From positions 186,001 through 250,000 of the forward strand of contig NZ_JANQBD010000001.1 of assembly GCF_024722015.1 (NCBI RefSeq): a stretch of 64,000 bases of DNA, read 5' to 3'. Shown piece by piece: positions 35,729-45,101 of the stretch. The notes beneath the pieces were generated by a model. That model worked only from the letters and a program-made list of their open reading frames with translations. It searched no databases and was not told the DNA's origin. The translations under genes and the position numbers were made by a program. The stretch comes from Paenibacillus radicis (ex Xue et al. 2023) (lineage in GTDB: Bacteria > Bacillota > Bacilli > Paenibacillales > NBRC-103111). Within the stretch, counting starts at the first letter, position 1; the number at the start of each line of letters is the position of its first letter.

Positions 35729-35776
35729 AAAAAAGCACCTGTTCCAAAGGGAATCCCTTCCGATCAGGTGCTTTTT
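35729..35776. terminator. Bidirectional terminator rsgA / YpmS-like gene
   Basis: AAAAAAGCACCTG (35729-35741) pairs with CAGGTGCTTTTT (35765-35776) around a stable inner AAGGGAATCCCTT. It serves both convergent genes. Confidence 0.92.
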
Positions 35777-35819
35777 CCTTTGCCTGTGATTGATAACATT
35801 CAAACTCATCTTCTCTGCC

Positions 35820-36374
35820 TCATCGCAGCTTTAGGCCTAAGCTGAGCTTCAAGCTGTGCTCAAGGAATGTAATGCTCTTAATCCCGGCCAACTTAGGCAT
35901 GTAGTCATCTAGAGACACTTGAATAGGCTTCAGCTGAAACCATTCAGGAGGAAGATTCATATGTCTGATTTGAGTTCCCGTATGCACAACCGTTACATAA
36001 GGCTCCTGCCAAGATACAGTGAATTGCAGCATAGCGCCAATTCGCCACTGCTTCTTGTAAAGAAGATTCACATCTGCAATTAGCTCGTTTCCATGCAGTG
36101 TAAATTGTGCTCCTGTTATCTCTAACTCATTATTATTGGAATTAGAAGAGTTTCGAGAAACCAGTGCTTTCTTCAACAGGTTGTTTACCTCCGGCTCCGT
36201 CAACTCGACTTCAAGTTTCCGGGAAGCGAGCATCTCAGCCAGCTTGTTGCGTACCGACAAATCTGTGTAAACCAGATCCAATGTTGTCTGCGGCTGGACA
36301 TACCAATATAGACCTCCAGCCAGCAGTGCTATCAACAGAACCCCTACAATAATTCCCCGCAGCAGCTTCCCCAT
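35820..36374 (-). CDS. YpmS-like membrane-anchored protein of unknown function
   Basis: A 184-residue protein from ATG 36374; a GTG at 36410 in the same frame is less likely. One N-terminal membrane helix (LLRGIIVGVLLIALLAGGLYWYV), then an extracytoplasmic beta-rich domain with SVRNKLAEMLASRKLEVELTEPEVNNLLKKAL and FTLHGNELIADVNLLYKKQWRIGA. The layout and the LTE.E.N.LL feature resemble YpmS/DUF2140 proteins, which have been linked to lipid handling. The similarity was judged by eye. It is 55 bp downstream of the helicase gene, likely the same transcript. Confidence 0.6.
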   Translation of the reverse strand: MGKLLRGIIVGVLLIALLAGGLYWYVQPQTTLDLVYTDLSVRNKLAEMLASRKLEVELTEPEVNNLLKKALVSRNSSNSNNNELEITGAQFTLHGNELIADVNLLYKKQWRIGAMLQFTVSWQEPYVTVVHTGTQIRHMNLPPEWFQLKPIQVSLDDYMPKLAGIKSITFLEHSLKLSLGLKLR

Positions 36375-36429
36375 GCTCCTGTTTACGGCTCCTCTCCGAA
36401 TACCTCCCACAAGAAATAAAGCAAGTACC

Positions 36430-37881
36430 TTACGTCGTTGGCTTATCCGGCTTGTCCTTCAACCAACGCGGCGCTCCCTTGTTCTTGCGCTCCCTCTTAA
36501 GCTCACGCTCCGACTTCCGCTTAACAGCAGGCGCTGCCGGTTTTACAGAAGGCTTGGCAGTTGCTGGCCTGGACGATACATCAGCTGAAGCTGCCGTTTG
36601 AGGCTTGGCCGCTTGTTCTCTTGGCAGCTTCCCAGCGCCAGCTTGCTTTCTGCCTTCGGCAGCCTTTGGCGCTTGCTCTGAAGTGGAACGCCGTTTGGCT
36701 GGATCTCCTTGCGAACGGTGCTGAGATGCAGCTGAACTGCGGCTCTTCCCCGGTTCGTAGATTTTGCCGTATGCCATCTCTTTTTCTTCAATAGTTACAT
36801 CGAGCGTTTTGGAAAATTTATTGATAATGAATAGCTCTTTAGGCGTAATGATGGAGATCGCAGTCCCCTTCTTCCCCATACGTCCTGTTCGGCCCACACG
36901 ATGCACATAATGATCTGCATCAATAGGAGGATCCAGATTAATCACATGAGTGACATGAGGGATGTCCAATCCGCGTGCTGCAATATCGGTAGCCAAGAGC
37001 AGCTGGAACTTACCGGCGCGGAAATCCTGCATGACCTTAGCTCGCTCCTGCTTACCCGCATCTCCATACAGCGCTTCGATCGACAAATTCGCGAACTTCA
37101 GCTTGCCTACAACCTCTGCCACAGCATCTATTTCATTAATAAACACAATTGCAGCCGGCGGGTTGTACAAGCGGACAATTCGGCGGAGCATGTCGATCTT
37201 CTCCCGCTCCTGGCATACAAAGTACATGTGTTCCAGTGTTTCCGAAGTTCGCTGCTGCGGATTCACCTGTACATATACAGGCTCCTGCATCCAGCGCCCG
37301 ATCACTACTTTAATAGGCTCGGGCATTGTCGCCGAGAAAAACAGCATTTGACGTTCACGCTGCATCCCTTTGAAAATAGCTTCTGTCTCGTTCATAGAAC
37401 CGAGCTCGAAAACTTGATCCACCTCATCGACCACAATAGTCCGCACATAATGCATGCTTATTTTACGAAGCTTCAACAGCTCAAGCACTCGTCCCGGTGT
37501 ACCGACTATGAGATGTGGACGCAGCTTCAAGCGGTCGATTTGCCTGGTGATGGCAGCACCGCCAATTAAAGATTGCACACGAATACCGCTATCGGCTGTA
37601 AGAAGCTCTATCGTTTGTATGATCTGTATGCCCAGCTCTCGTGTTGGAACCAGCACAACCGCTTGCAGATCCTTAGAGCTTTTGTCTATTTTATGCAGTA
37701 AAGGCAGCGCGTACGCCAACGTTTTTCCCGATCCGGTCTGCGACTGGGCCACCACATCCTTACCCTGCAAAATAACGGGTATCGATTCCGCCTGAATAGC
37801 TGAAGGCGAAGTAATATTTAGATCCTGAAGCTTACGAACGTAAACCTCATCAATATGTAATGCTGCAAAACCGCTGTTCAT
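36430..37881 (-). CDS. DEAD-box-family RNA helicase (motif II DEVD)
   Basis: A 483-residue helicase. Q-motif region ITSPSAIQAESIPVIL, motif I AQSQTGSGKT, Ia PTRELG, Ib TPGR, motif II VVDEVDQVF, where DEAD reads DEVD, motif III SAT, IV-VI FINEIDA, ATDIAARGLD and HRVGRTGRMG. The C-terminal 110 residues are low-complexity and Lys/Arg/Pro-rich, ending in PRWLKDKPDK, probably for RNA binding. Likely roles are ribosome assembly or cold-shock RNA remodelling; not assignable to CshA or YfmL by eye. Confidence 0.92.
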   Translation of the reverse strand: MNSGFAALHIDEVYVRKLQDLNITSPSAIQAESIPVILQGKDVVAQSQTGSGKTLAYALPLLHKIDKSSKDLQAVVLVPTRELGIQIIQTIELLTADSGIRVQSLIGGAAITRQIDRLKLRPHLIVGTPGRVLELLKLRKISMHYVRTIVVDEVDQVFELGSMNETEAIFKGMQRERQMLFFSATMPEPIKVVIGRWMQEPVYVQVNPQQRTSETLEHMYFVCQEREKIDMLRRIVRLYNPPAAIVFINEIDAVAEVVGKLKFANLSIEALYGDAGKQERAKVMQDFRAGKFQLLLATDIAARGLDIPHVTHVINLDPPIDADHYVHRVGRTGRMGKKGTAISIITPKELFIINKFSKTLDVTIEEKEMAYGKIYEPGKSRSSAASQHRSQGDPAKRRSTSEQAPKAAEGRKQAGAGKLPREQAAKPQTAASADVSSRPATAKPSVKPAAPAVKRKSERELKRERKNKGAPRWLKDKPDKPTT

Positions 37882-37929
37882 CGAACTCCCCCTTTGTTAT
37901 TAGCATCATACCAATGCATGCCCCCAACA

Positions 37930-38781
37930 TCAAGGCTTGGACTCGCTCATCTCCCTGAGCTTCTGTGATATCCATGCAAAAACGGCATCCAATGCTTTCT
38001 CATCCGCTGCTTTTGGAAAACGGTGCTCCAATCCCTCGTACAGCTCCATGGCATAATCCTTGCCTGCTCGCTCGAGAGCTTCGGCCAGCTTATGCGCGTG
38101 GGACACATTGACTTGAGGATCCGCTGTTCCATGTACAATCATAATAGGAACCTGCACCTGCTCCAGCCAATACACCGGCGAGCGGCTTTCATAAGCCTCC
38201 GGCTCCTTGCGCGGGTGGCCTACAACCCGCTTAAGCATTCTCCGCAGATCCACCCGCTGCTCATAGGTGTCGAATAAATCGCTGACACCTCCCCAAACGA
38301 CAACTGGACCGGCTTGATTGCATTGCTTGGCCGCAAGCATAGCCATCATCGCTCCTCGCGAAAAACCGATCAAGGGCACAGGACCCGGCTGAACCTCCGG
38401 CAGCGATTGTACCAGCGTAATCGCATGGCACACATCGAAGCGATCCTCACCGCCGAAATCCTCCTTGCCCTCTCCGCCCTCATTGCCGCGGTAAAACGGT
38501 GCAAACACAGCGTATCCCCGCTTCGCCATGGATATAATGCGACGCTTACGGACCATACCTACCTTACGGATTCCGCCACGGCAGTAGATCAGCCCGGGGC
38601 TTGGCTTCCCGGTGTCAGGCACAGTCAGGTAGCCTTTGACCTGCAGCCCTTCACTAACATAGGTTAGCCTATACAACAAAACACCTTTTACAAGACTGCG
38701 TAATGGTACCCGCTCTATCATAGCTCCATTAGCGGAGCCATTTCCTGATTGAGACTGACTTTCCTGCACGGTTTCCAACAC
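37930..38781 (-). CDS. Alpha/beta hydrolase (dienelactone hydrolase / prolyl-oligopeptidase type)
   Basis: A 283-residue hydrolase. GTG 38781 is 9 nt after GGAG (38791-38794); the upstream GTG 38787 is too close. Nucleophile elbow GFSRGAM, acid in VHGTADPQV, histidine in YEGLEHRFP. An N-terminal beta lobe includes VKGYLTVPDTGKPSPGLIYCRGG. No signal peptide. Substrate unknown. Confidence 0.85.
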   Translation of the reverse strand: MLETVQESQSQSGNGSANGAMIERVPLRSLVKGVLLYRLTYVSEGLQVKGYLTVPDTGKPSPGLIYCRGGIRKVGMVRKRRIISMAKRGYAVFAPFYRGNEGGEGKEDFGGEDRFDVCHAITLVQSLPEVQPGPVPLIGFSRGAMMAMLAAKQCNQAGPVVVWGGVSDLFDTYEQRVDLRRMLKRVVGHPRKEPEAYESRSPVYWLEQVQVPIMIVHGTADPQVNVSHAHKLAEALERAGKDYAMELYEGLEHRFPKAADEKALDAVFAWISQKLREMSESKP

Positions 38782-38923
38782 AATCACTCACTCCATTCTC
38801 CGGTGCTGTGCAAGGTATCGACCTTTTTTTGACAGAAATCTTTTCGTGCGCTAGACTTACTTTGAAACATTGAAGTAGCGGTGTTCTAATAATCTGAAAT
38901 ATGTTCTGAAAGGTGGATCTTTT

Positions 38924-39187
38924 ATGAATTCTGAATTCCATACCGAGTTCGATGCACTAGTCGAAAAATTTTCCGAGCTATTAACCGGCAGTACTTCTCC
39001 TGAATTGGTAGAGAAAATTAAAATCTGGTCGGTTTACAATCATATTCACAAAACGATGCCTGCACTCGCAAGCCACTGGAACCAATCTCATCCTGAAAGC
39101 AGAGCGGTCATCCGCAGTTTATATGAAGAGGTGCGCAAGCTTAATCTGGAGTTGAAGGAAAAAAATCAGAAGCTTGAGGAAAAATAA
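38924..39187 (+). CDS. yusU: YusU-like small protein (DUF2573)
   Basis: An 87-residue, charged, mostly helical protein. Features EFHTEFDALVEKFSELL, then VEKIKIWSVYNHIHKTMPAL and a C-terminal coiled segment rich in Lys and Glu. This agrees with memory of Bacillus YusU (DUF2573), a conserved small protein of unknown function. GAAAGGTGG lies upstream at a slightly long distance. Monocistronic. Confidence 0.65.
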   Translation: MNSEFHTEFDALVEKFSELLTGSTSPELVEKIKIWSVYNHIHKTMPALASHWNQSHPESRAVIRSLYEEVRKLNLELKEKNQKLEEK

Positions 39188-39340
39188 GCCTATCTCCGTA
39201 CGAAACGCAACTGCAGGCTCCCTCGCCCAAGCCGCTGGCGCATATCGAAGAATCCAATATACGGAATGACCAAGTAAAGTAATTATCCCCTTTTATTGCA
39301 AGTCTATGATAAGCAGCGCAAGGACGAGGGAGCTTGCTTC

Positions 39341-40117
39341 TCACTTCTTATTCATCATTTTTCCAGCTACCTTATCAAATGCGCGCGGAAACAGCTGAAA
39401 CAGCTTCACTCCAAAGCCTGCTACGAATGGCATATCGATCTCAGGAATTCGCCTCTCTATGGCTCTAAGTACTTTATCTGCTACCTGGTCAGGCTTCAGC
39501 ATAAACCATTGTATGTTCTTTACGTAGTTGCCGGACGGATCAGCCTTGTCAAAGAAAGGCGTATCAATCGGACCTGGATTAATAGCTGACAGGTATACAC
39601 CCGAGCCCGACAGCTCCTGGCGCAGGCAATTCGTAAAACCTAGCACCGCATGCTTGGTAGCCGAATATCCGGTTGATTTGGCAGAACCAATTTTACCAGC
39701 CATCGAAGCAATGTTCACGATATGGCCGTTCCTCGCCTTCAGCATATGGGGTAGCACCGCTTTCGTGCACCGCACCGTGCCCATGTAATTGACATCCATC
39801 ATACCTTCTATTTCATCCAAAGATGCTTCAGTAAACGTCTCAAACACACCGTATCCGGCATTATTTATCAAAATATCAATACGCCCGAAGCGATCGATTA
39901 CTTGCTGCATCGTCAGCATCACCTGATCGGTGGAGGTGACATCCAGCCTATAAATCCCATGGGGCCTTCCATTCAGGGATGCGGCCACCTGTGACAGCTT
40001 ATCCTCCGAGCGTGCCATCAGAACAGGTACCGCACCGCGTTCAGACAGCTTTTTAGCCATAATCGCCCCGATCCCGCTGGACGCTCCGGTAATAACAGCA
40101 ATTTTCCCATTGAACAT
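39341..40117 (-). CDS. Short-chain dehydrogenase/reductase (SDR)
   Basis: A 258-residue NAD(P)-dependent oxidoreductase. ATG 40117 follows GGAGG. Cofactor motif TGASSGIG, NNAG (ILINNAGYGVFE), active-site serine in VNIASMAGK, and the YxxxK motif in STGYSATKHAVLGF, with GPIDTPFF after it. A C-terminal tail of about 50 residues runs to VKLFQLFPRAFDKVAGK, similar to the YqjQ group. Substrate not determinable. Confidence 0.9.
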   Translation of the reverse strand: MFNGKIAVITGASSGIGAIMAKKLSERGAVPVLMARSEDKLSQVAASLNGRPHGIYRLDVTSTDQVMLTMQQVIDRFGRIDILINNAGYGVFETFTEASLDEIEGMMDVNYMGTVRCTKAVLPHMLKARNGHIVNIASMAGKIGSAKSTGYSATKHAVLGFTNCLRQELSGSGVYLSAINPGPIDTPFFDKADPSGNYVKNIQWFMLKPDQVADKVLRAIERRIPEIDMPFVAGFGVKLFQLFPRAFDKVAGKMMNKK

Positions 40118-40165
40118 TGGCTCTTCCTCCACAACTTTCTTTTACAAGCAAAATACGCAGCAACC

Positions 40166-40209
40166 AAAAAAAAGTGGAAAGCTTCCTTCCATAAGGAAAC
40201 TCCCACTTT
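40166..40209 (-). terminator. Intrinsic terminator of cheX
   Basis: AAAGTGG (40171-40177) pairs with CCACTTT (40203-40209), with inner TTCCT/AAGGA pairing; a T8 run follows on the minus strand. It lies 20 bp after the cheX stop codon and upstream of the SDR gene. Confidence 0.85.
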
Positions 40210-40228
40210 GTATTGTAAATGATTTTGA

Positions 40229-40687
40229 TTACACGATCAAAACTTGAATATCCAACTCGCCGATTCCTTCCATAATCAGGGGGATCGTCAATGCCTTCTT
40301 AGGTAAAAATCCTGCGGAAGTAGCGGAATGCAGCAATTTGGGAGGAGTAATATCCACCCTGACGCCTTGATTAAACAGCATCGTGCTTGCGTTGCCGCTG
40401 ATCATATTGCCGAGCTCGGAAATAGCGCTCTTGCTCATTTCATCCATCTCGGTTATAACATAACCGCCCATCATGGCAGATACTACCTTCAAGGCTACAT
40501 CCTCATGAAGACCAAATACGATATCGCCCTGCATTTGTCCGGTCATTCCAATCTGGATCCAGATGAACTTCTCTACAAATTTTACGTCTTTTATCCCAAG
40601 TTGTCCGGTCGAAGGCCTGATGTTAGCCACTTGCTCTATGACAATTCTAGCTGACTCCAAAAATGGATTAATATATTCTGCCTTCAT
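40229..40687 (-). CDS. cheX: Chemotaxis protein CheX
   Basis: A 152-residue phosphatase of the CheC/CheX/FliY family, which dephosphorylates CheY-P. The family signature is SAISELGNMISGNAST (E..N.ISG), with the following beta strands ITPPKLL and the C-terminal IGELDIQVLIV. AAAGGGG lies 8-9 nt before ATG 40687; a longer frame to 40810 has no ribosome site. Only one copy of the ExxN motif is visible, as expected for CheX. It is away from the main flagellar/chemotaxis operon. Confidence 0.9.
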   Translation of the reverse strand: MKAEYINPFLESARIVIEQVANIRPSTGQLGIKDVKFVEKFIWIQIGMTGQMQGDIVFGLHEDVALKVVSAMMGGYVITEMDEMSKSAISELGNMISGNASTMLFNQGVRVDITPPKLLHSATSAGFLPKKALTIPLIMEGIGELDIQVLIV

Positions 40688-40817
40688 AAATAAATCGGTC
40701 CCCTTTGCGACAAAATCTCGTAGATTTATAGGTCTTATTATTGATACATTATACCTAAATATGTCGAATAAGTATACCATTTTTAGAAAACAAGACCTGA
40801 CATCAACCACTTATGGT

Positions 40818-43319
40818 CTAAAGAGCGCCGCCTGCCAGCTTGGCAATTTCGGCTTTTTCCTCCGGATATTTCAATATAAAGGCTTCGTAAACCGGCATAT
40901 CGGCTTGCCCCAGCTTCTGCAGCGAAGCTAAATACCATCTGACTATCAGCTTCGATACATCAGGGTTCCTTTGGTCATTCACATTCATATGCAGAGCCTC
41001 TACCGCTTCTTTATAATTATGCCGGGAATAGTTCAATTGCCCGATAATTAACGATATATCCGGTTTAATTTCGAACGGTTCACCCTGCATTTGTCCTTTG
41101 GGGAGACTTTTTAACGACTCTTGCTTCGATAAAACAAAGCGATACCAATCCAATGCCTGATTCCAATACTTGACATTCGCCTCCGTCTGATTGCCGGCCA
41201 GCGCTCTGCTGCCAAGCTCATAATTCAATGCAATAGCACGTGCATACCAATTGGGTCCTCCCCGGTTAACATTGAGCCCCCAAACCGTTTTCATTAAGCT
41301 GCGTTCGGTTATCATCAGCGCTTCGTTGAGTTTGCCTGCTGTTGCATTCTGATTGTATTCAATTTCCATTGCTGGCTTATTATAAGGCTCCTTGCGATCA
41401 AGCAAGGCTGCTACTCGCTTGGCTTCCTGCTCGTACCGGGCATCCTTGGTTTGACCATAAGCCTGATACAGCAGCTGTAATTTCATTACTAAGTAAGCGG
41501 GATGCTCCGGTGAAGAACGGATTGCCGCATCTAATGATTCAAATACTTCCTCCATGCTAACATTTGACGGTGAATCCATCTTTACTAATGCTTCATTGTA
41601 ATAACGGTTACCTTGCAGCTCTCTTACCGAGACAATAATAACAACAATCGAGAGCACAGCAATGGCAGCAGGATATATGTACCGGAATACGCCTTTATTC
41701 ACATATTGAATCAAGCCTGCCTTACCTGCTGCCAGTGTTTGCTTGATGCTAGCGGACAGTCCTCCCAAGCAAAGAAATACAACGGCAGCCAAATAACCGT
41801 AGCTCATCTCAAAATCAAGAATGCTATGGAGCAGGATGGATACTGAAATCAAATAAAAAACTTGGTAATGTCCTCTTTCTTCGCCCTGCTTGAAAAATTG
41901 CCTCGCGTACAGCCCATAAACTGAAATAAGCAATGCGATAAGCGCCAAAAAGCCAAGCAGCCCGGTTTCCACCATATATTGCAAGAAGAAATTGTGAACT
42001 TGCTCTACGAGATAAGGATTGTTTTGATATTGCTGGTATAAAGTAGTCCAGCCTCCTCCCCCTGCTCCAGTGACAGGGTACTCCTTAACGATTTTCAACG
42101 AGTCCTTGTACATCGTCAGCCGTTCCAATACACTGTGCTGCTGGAAGTTAATGGACAGCACACGCTTTTGCAGATCAGAGGGAAGCAGCTTGACTATCCC
42201 ATTATTTTCAGAAATAAGGAGTAAGGCCAGAAGCCCAAAAACAATCATAGCACCGGGTATGAACAGATTGGCAAAGCGGTATTTATTCAGCTTCAGCACC
42301 TTTTGCTCCAGCCTCGGTATTACATAGCGTTCGCTGCACAATATGATTAGACCGGTAATAATAGAAACAGAGCCCATAATAAGCCAGCCCTTCAACGATT
42401 GCGAGTCCAAAATGCTGACAGTATTAGGGTTCATTGGATTCCCGCCGGTAACTTGCTTGAACAAGTCGGTTGTAATCTTCCTGATTGGCTCAGTAATGAG
42501 CAATGCACCCGCGGAGCCGATAGCCAAATAACTGAAAAAGCTGATTTGCCGGATGAATGTATAGAAAGGAAGAATCGCCAGCAATATGATCGGCAGCATC
42601 ACAAGTCCGCCACGGGAAAGCGTCAGGAAAAAAGACAGCAACAGCGGCACAACCATGCTGCCATGCAGTAAAATGATATACCATCTGCGGGATCGCATCA
42701 GAAGCCATAGAGCAGATAGCAGCAGAGCCAACAAATAAGCTGCATATGCGTTTGCATATTGAAAGACGGAGGTTAAACGCAGCCCCTCGATCCCAAGCAT
42801 AATCGCATCTTTGTAATAGGCGTTGCCGAACATGTTCAAAAAGCAGTAGAAAACCGCCGTATAGCCCGCAAATACGATCCCATACTGCATCCATTGCGCT
42901 CCTCGCTGCTGTTTGGCGACAACAGAGCCTATTGCAAAGAAAACCGCATACATGATATTCAGCATGACCATGAACATGGCATAATGGCTGGAAGCTGCCT
43001 GAAAGGAAGCTATGAAATAAAAGGCAGGGATGCTCCACACCTCTAAGGTTAATAAATCTGCAACATTCTCCAGCTTCCATCGGTAAAAGTAATGAATGCT
43101 TAACAAAAACAGCATAATACCGGCAGTGATAACCGCAGAGTTCAAAGGCTGCTCATACTGAACGGAATAGCCGTAAAAAAGCGCTGTTTGAAAAAGGAAA
43201 CCAAATAAAAATAACCCGATAAACGAAAGAAATATCCAGTAAATCACAGATTTGTCCAGTGATGCTTGATGCATTAATTCCTTGTTAGCTTTATAAGAAT
43301 ACTTTGTACTTGCTGTCAT
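40818..43319 (-). CDS. O-antigen ligase-type polytopic protein with C-terminal TPR-like domain
   Basis: An 833-residue membrane protein. About 12 hydrophobic helices span residues 20-560. The Wzy_C/WaaL-type loop is visible: GAGGGGWTTLYQQYQ...EQVHNFFLQYMVETGLLG, including the conserved His before the following helix. Residues about 590-833 are helical repeats (YLVMKLQLLYQAYGQTKDARYE, WYRFVLSKQESLK and others), probably TPR-like and outside the membrane. The family polymerises or ligates surface glycans, or glycosylates proteins. No glycan cluster is next to it, so the acceptor is unknown. Its long gap from the ABC genes suggests a separate unit. Confidence 0.85.
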   Translation of the reverse strand: MTASTKYSYKANKELMHQASLDKSVIYWIFLSFIGLFLFGFLFQTALFYGYSVQYEQPLNSAVITAGIMLFLLSIHYFYRWKLENVADLLTLEVWSIPAFYFIASFQAASSHYAMFMVMLNIMYAVFFAIGSVVAKQQRGAQWMQYGIVFAGYTAVFYCFLNMFGNAYYKDAIMLGIEGLRLTSVFQYANAYAAYLLALLLSALWLLMRSRRWYIILLHGSMVVPLLLSFFLTLSRGGLVMLPIILLAILPFYTFIRQISFFSYLAIGSAGALLITEPIRKITTDLFKQVTGGNPMNPNTVSILDSQSLKGWLIMGSVSIITGLIILCSERYVIPRLEQKVLKLNKYRFANLFIPGAMIVFGLLALLLISENNGIVKLLPSDLQKRVLSINFQQHSVLERLTMYKDSLKIVKEYPVTGAGGGGWTTLYQQYQNNPYLVEQVHNFFLQYMVETGLLGFLALIALLISVYGLYARQFFKQGEERGHYQVFYLISVSILLHSILDFEMSYGYLAAVVFLCLGGLSASIKQTLAAGKAGLIQYVNKGVFRYIYPAAIAVLSIVVIIVSVRELQGNRYYNEALVKMDSPSNVSMEEVFESLDAAIRSSPEHPAYLVMKLQLLYQAYGQTKDARYEQEAKRVAALLDRKEPYNKPAMEIEYNQNATAGKLNEALMITERSLMKTVWGLNVNRGGPNWYARAIALNYELGSRALAGNQTEANVKYWNQALDWYRFVLSKQESLKSLPKGQMQGEPFEIKPDISLIIGQLNYSRHNYKEAVEALHMNVNDQRNPDVSKLIVRWYLASLQKLGQADMPVYEAFILKYPEEKAEIAKLAGGAL

Positions 43320-43388
43320 CTCCAACCTCTTCCCACACATTTTTTACCACATCTGGTAGACGCGTCAGGGTTGGAAAAAGTTTCAAAA

Positions 43389-44186
43389 TTAATTTCGAAC
43401 GCCCATCATATTGCCGGAGCTGTAACGCCGCAGCCCGTAATAAAAGAATGCCGTGCCACCCAGGGACAACAATACAGCCACACCTGCCGCCTGAGCCAAA
43501 AATAAAGGTTCCACAGCACGGAGCAAGCCGATTGGCATATAGCTGATGAAGCCTGCGGGAATTACCGTAAACAGAAGCAGCTTCCCCCAACCGGTAAAAA
43601 TACCTGTCGGATAAGTTGAAAATGCAAGCAGTCCATTAAACATCTGCTGGCTCAACCCTTCCGCGTTCCCCAAAAAGAAGGCTAGCGACTGGAAAATAAT
43701 AACGAAGAACATAAAAATCAACATAGCAATAAGCAGGGCAAGCGCAAATTTGAGCAGCCCTATGGCCGAGCAATCGCCGAATAATCCATACAAAATGACT
43801 GCGAATAATATATCGCCAATGGCTGCAACGGACATACGGCTTATTAGTATATGAAGCAGCACCGGTTTGGGCTGTGACAGGAAAATATCCAGCTGCCCTG
43901 CTGCGATAAGCGAAGCAAGCCGATAGGCATTGCCGAACAACACAGCGGATAAGCCAAAGCCACCCGCGCTTACAGCCCACATCATCATGACATCCTGCAG
44001 CGACCAGCCGTTCACGACTTGAAACCGCTCGAAATAAATTCCCCAGAACAAAATCCAGACCGTATTGTTTACTACCATCATCCCCGCGGTCAGCAGAAAG
44101 CTCATGCGGAATTCCATCGCTCCTGCTAAATTCAGCTTCCAGCAACTCCATACAAAGGAAATGAGTCCTACACATTTATTGATCAT
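43389..44186 (-). CDS. ABC-2 family transporter permease (second)
   Basis: A 265-residue permease with six hydrophobic segments. ATG 44186 follows GGGGAG at 7 nt. Contains FRMSFLLTAGMMVVNNTVWILFW and GNAYRLASLIAAGQLDIFLSQPKP, typical of the DUF990-type ABC-2 permeases that occur as pairs with a NatA-like ATPase. It is the last gene of the three-gene operon at 43389-46106. The substrate is unknown; efflux is more likely than uptake. Confidence 0.87.
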   Translation of the reverse strand: MINKCVGLISFVWSCWKLNLAGAMEFRMSFLLTAGMMVVNNTVWILFWGIYFERFQVVNGWSLQDVMMMWAVSAGGFGLSAVLFGNAYRLASLIAAGQLDIFLSQPKPVLLHILISRMSVAAIGDILFAVILYGLFGDCSAIGLLKFALALLIAMLIFMFFVIIFQSLAFFLGNAEGLSQQMFNGLLAFSTYPTGIFTGWGKLLLFTVIPAGFISYMPIGLLRAVEPLFLAQAAGVAVLLSLGGTAFFYYGLRRYSSGNMMGVRN

Positions 44187-44205
44187 TCCAATTCTCCCCT
44201 TTTGG

Positions 44206-45096
44206 CTATCCTCCATTTACATTCAGTTTCTTCACACCTCTCAAATACATAAGCCCGACTACCGCAGCCAGCACAGCAACCCAGGCCGCTTGGGTCAGCA
44301 GCATCGAAAGCAGCTGTACATCAGCCCATCTCACTACCGTTTTGGCTGGAAAATAGAGCACTGTTTGAAACGGCAGCCAGCGGCAAACGGCCTGCAGCTG
44401 CTGTGGAAACAGCTCCAGCGGCATCAGCATACCGCCTATCGTAAACAGCATTTTATGATATACGAATTCCAGACCCCTTGTTTCCTCCACCCAAAAAGAA
44501 CATAAAGCCAGAACCATGTTAAGCAAAAAATTAATCGTCACCGCACCAAAGGATACTAGCAGGAAGCCTGCCCAGCCCCAACCGAAGGATGGCCAGCCGA
44601 ACATAATAACTCCAAGCAATCCTCCAATACATACATTGACCAATAAGCGGATACTCACTTCGCTCACATACCCTACATAGTGATATCCGATATAGCTGAG
44701 AGGGCGGGTCAGCTTATAGCCGACATCTCCGTTTTTTACTTCCTCCTCGATTTTGGTAGATAGACTTGGAAATGCAGTCGTAAGCGCTTCTGCGAATAAA
44801 ATATACCAAATGATCTGCTCGTAGCTGTAGCCTTCGATAAGTGCCGTGCCTTCACCTTGGTAAGTGACACGCCATAATTGCATAAATATGTACATGATCA
44901 TGATGAGAAAGATGGAACGGATAATAAAATCGTATACATAGGCAAAATGATTTCTTAAAGTTACCCTGCCTATAGCGCCATATTTGATCAGCTTTCCAAA
45001 AATAGAAGTGGGTGGCGCAAGCGGCTTGTCAAAGCCTTGATTGCTTACCGGAGGCCCGCCGGTTACTCTGCTTTCGTTCCCTGCATCTGCCCGCAT
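44206..45096 (-). CDS. ABC-2 family transporter permease (first)
   Basis: A 296-residue permease. A polar N-terminus of about 45 residues is followed by six hydrophobic helices. It includes SYEQIIWYILFAEALTTAFPSLSTKIEEEVKNGDVGYKLTRPLSYIG, where the DVGYKLTRPL piece matches the GQLDIFLSQPKP piece of its partner. This supports a heterodimeric membrane domain. It begins 5 bp after the ATPase gene and ends 19 bp before the second permease. Confidence 0.87.
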   Translation of the reverse strand: MRADAGNESRVTGGPPVSNQGFDKPLAPPTSIFGKLIKYGAIGRVTLRNHFAYVYDFIIRSIFLIMIMYIFMQLWRVTYQGEGTALIEGYSYEQIIWYILFAEALTTAFPSLSTKIEEEVKNGDVGYKLTRPLSYIGYHYVGYVSEVSIRLLVNVCIGGLLGVIMFGWPSFGWGWAGFLLVSFGAVTINFLLNMVLALCSFWVEETRGLEFVYHKMLFTIGGMLMPLELFPQQLQAVCRWLPFQTVLYFPAKTVVRWADVQLLSMLLTQAAWVAVLAAVVGLMYLRGVKKLNVNGG

Positions 45097-45101
45097 GACT
45101 G

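Noticed and set aside
36901..37569. Long plus-strand frame of 222 codons
   Set aside because: It lies fully antisense to the helicase gene, has no ribosome site and has shadow-like composition.
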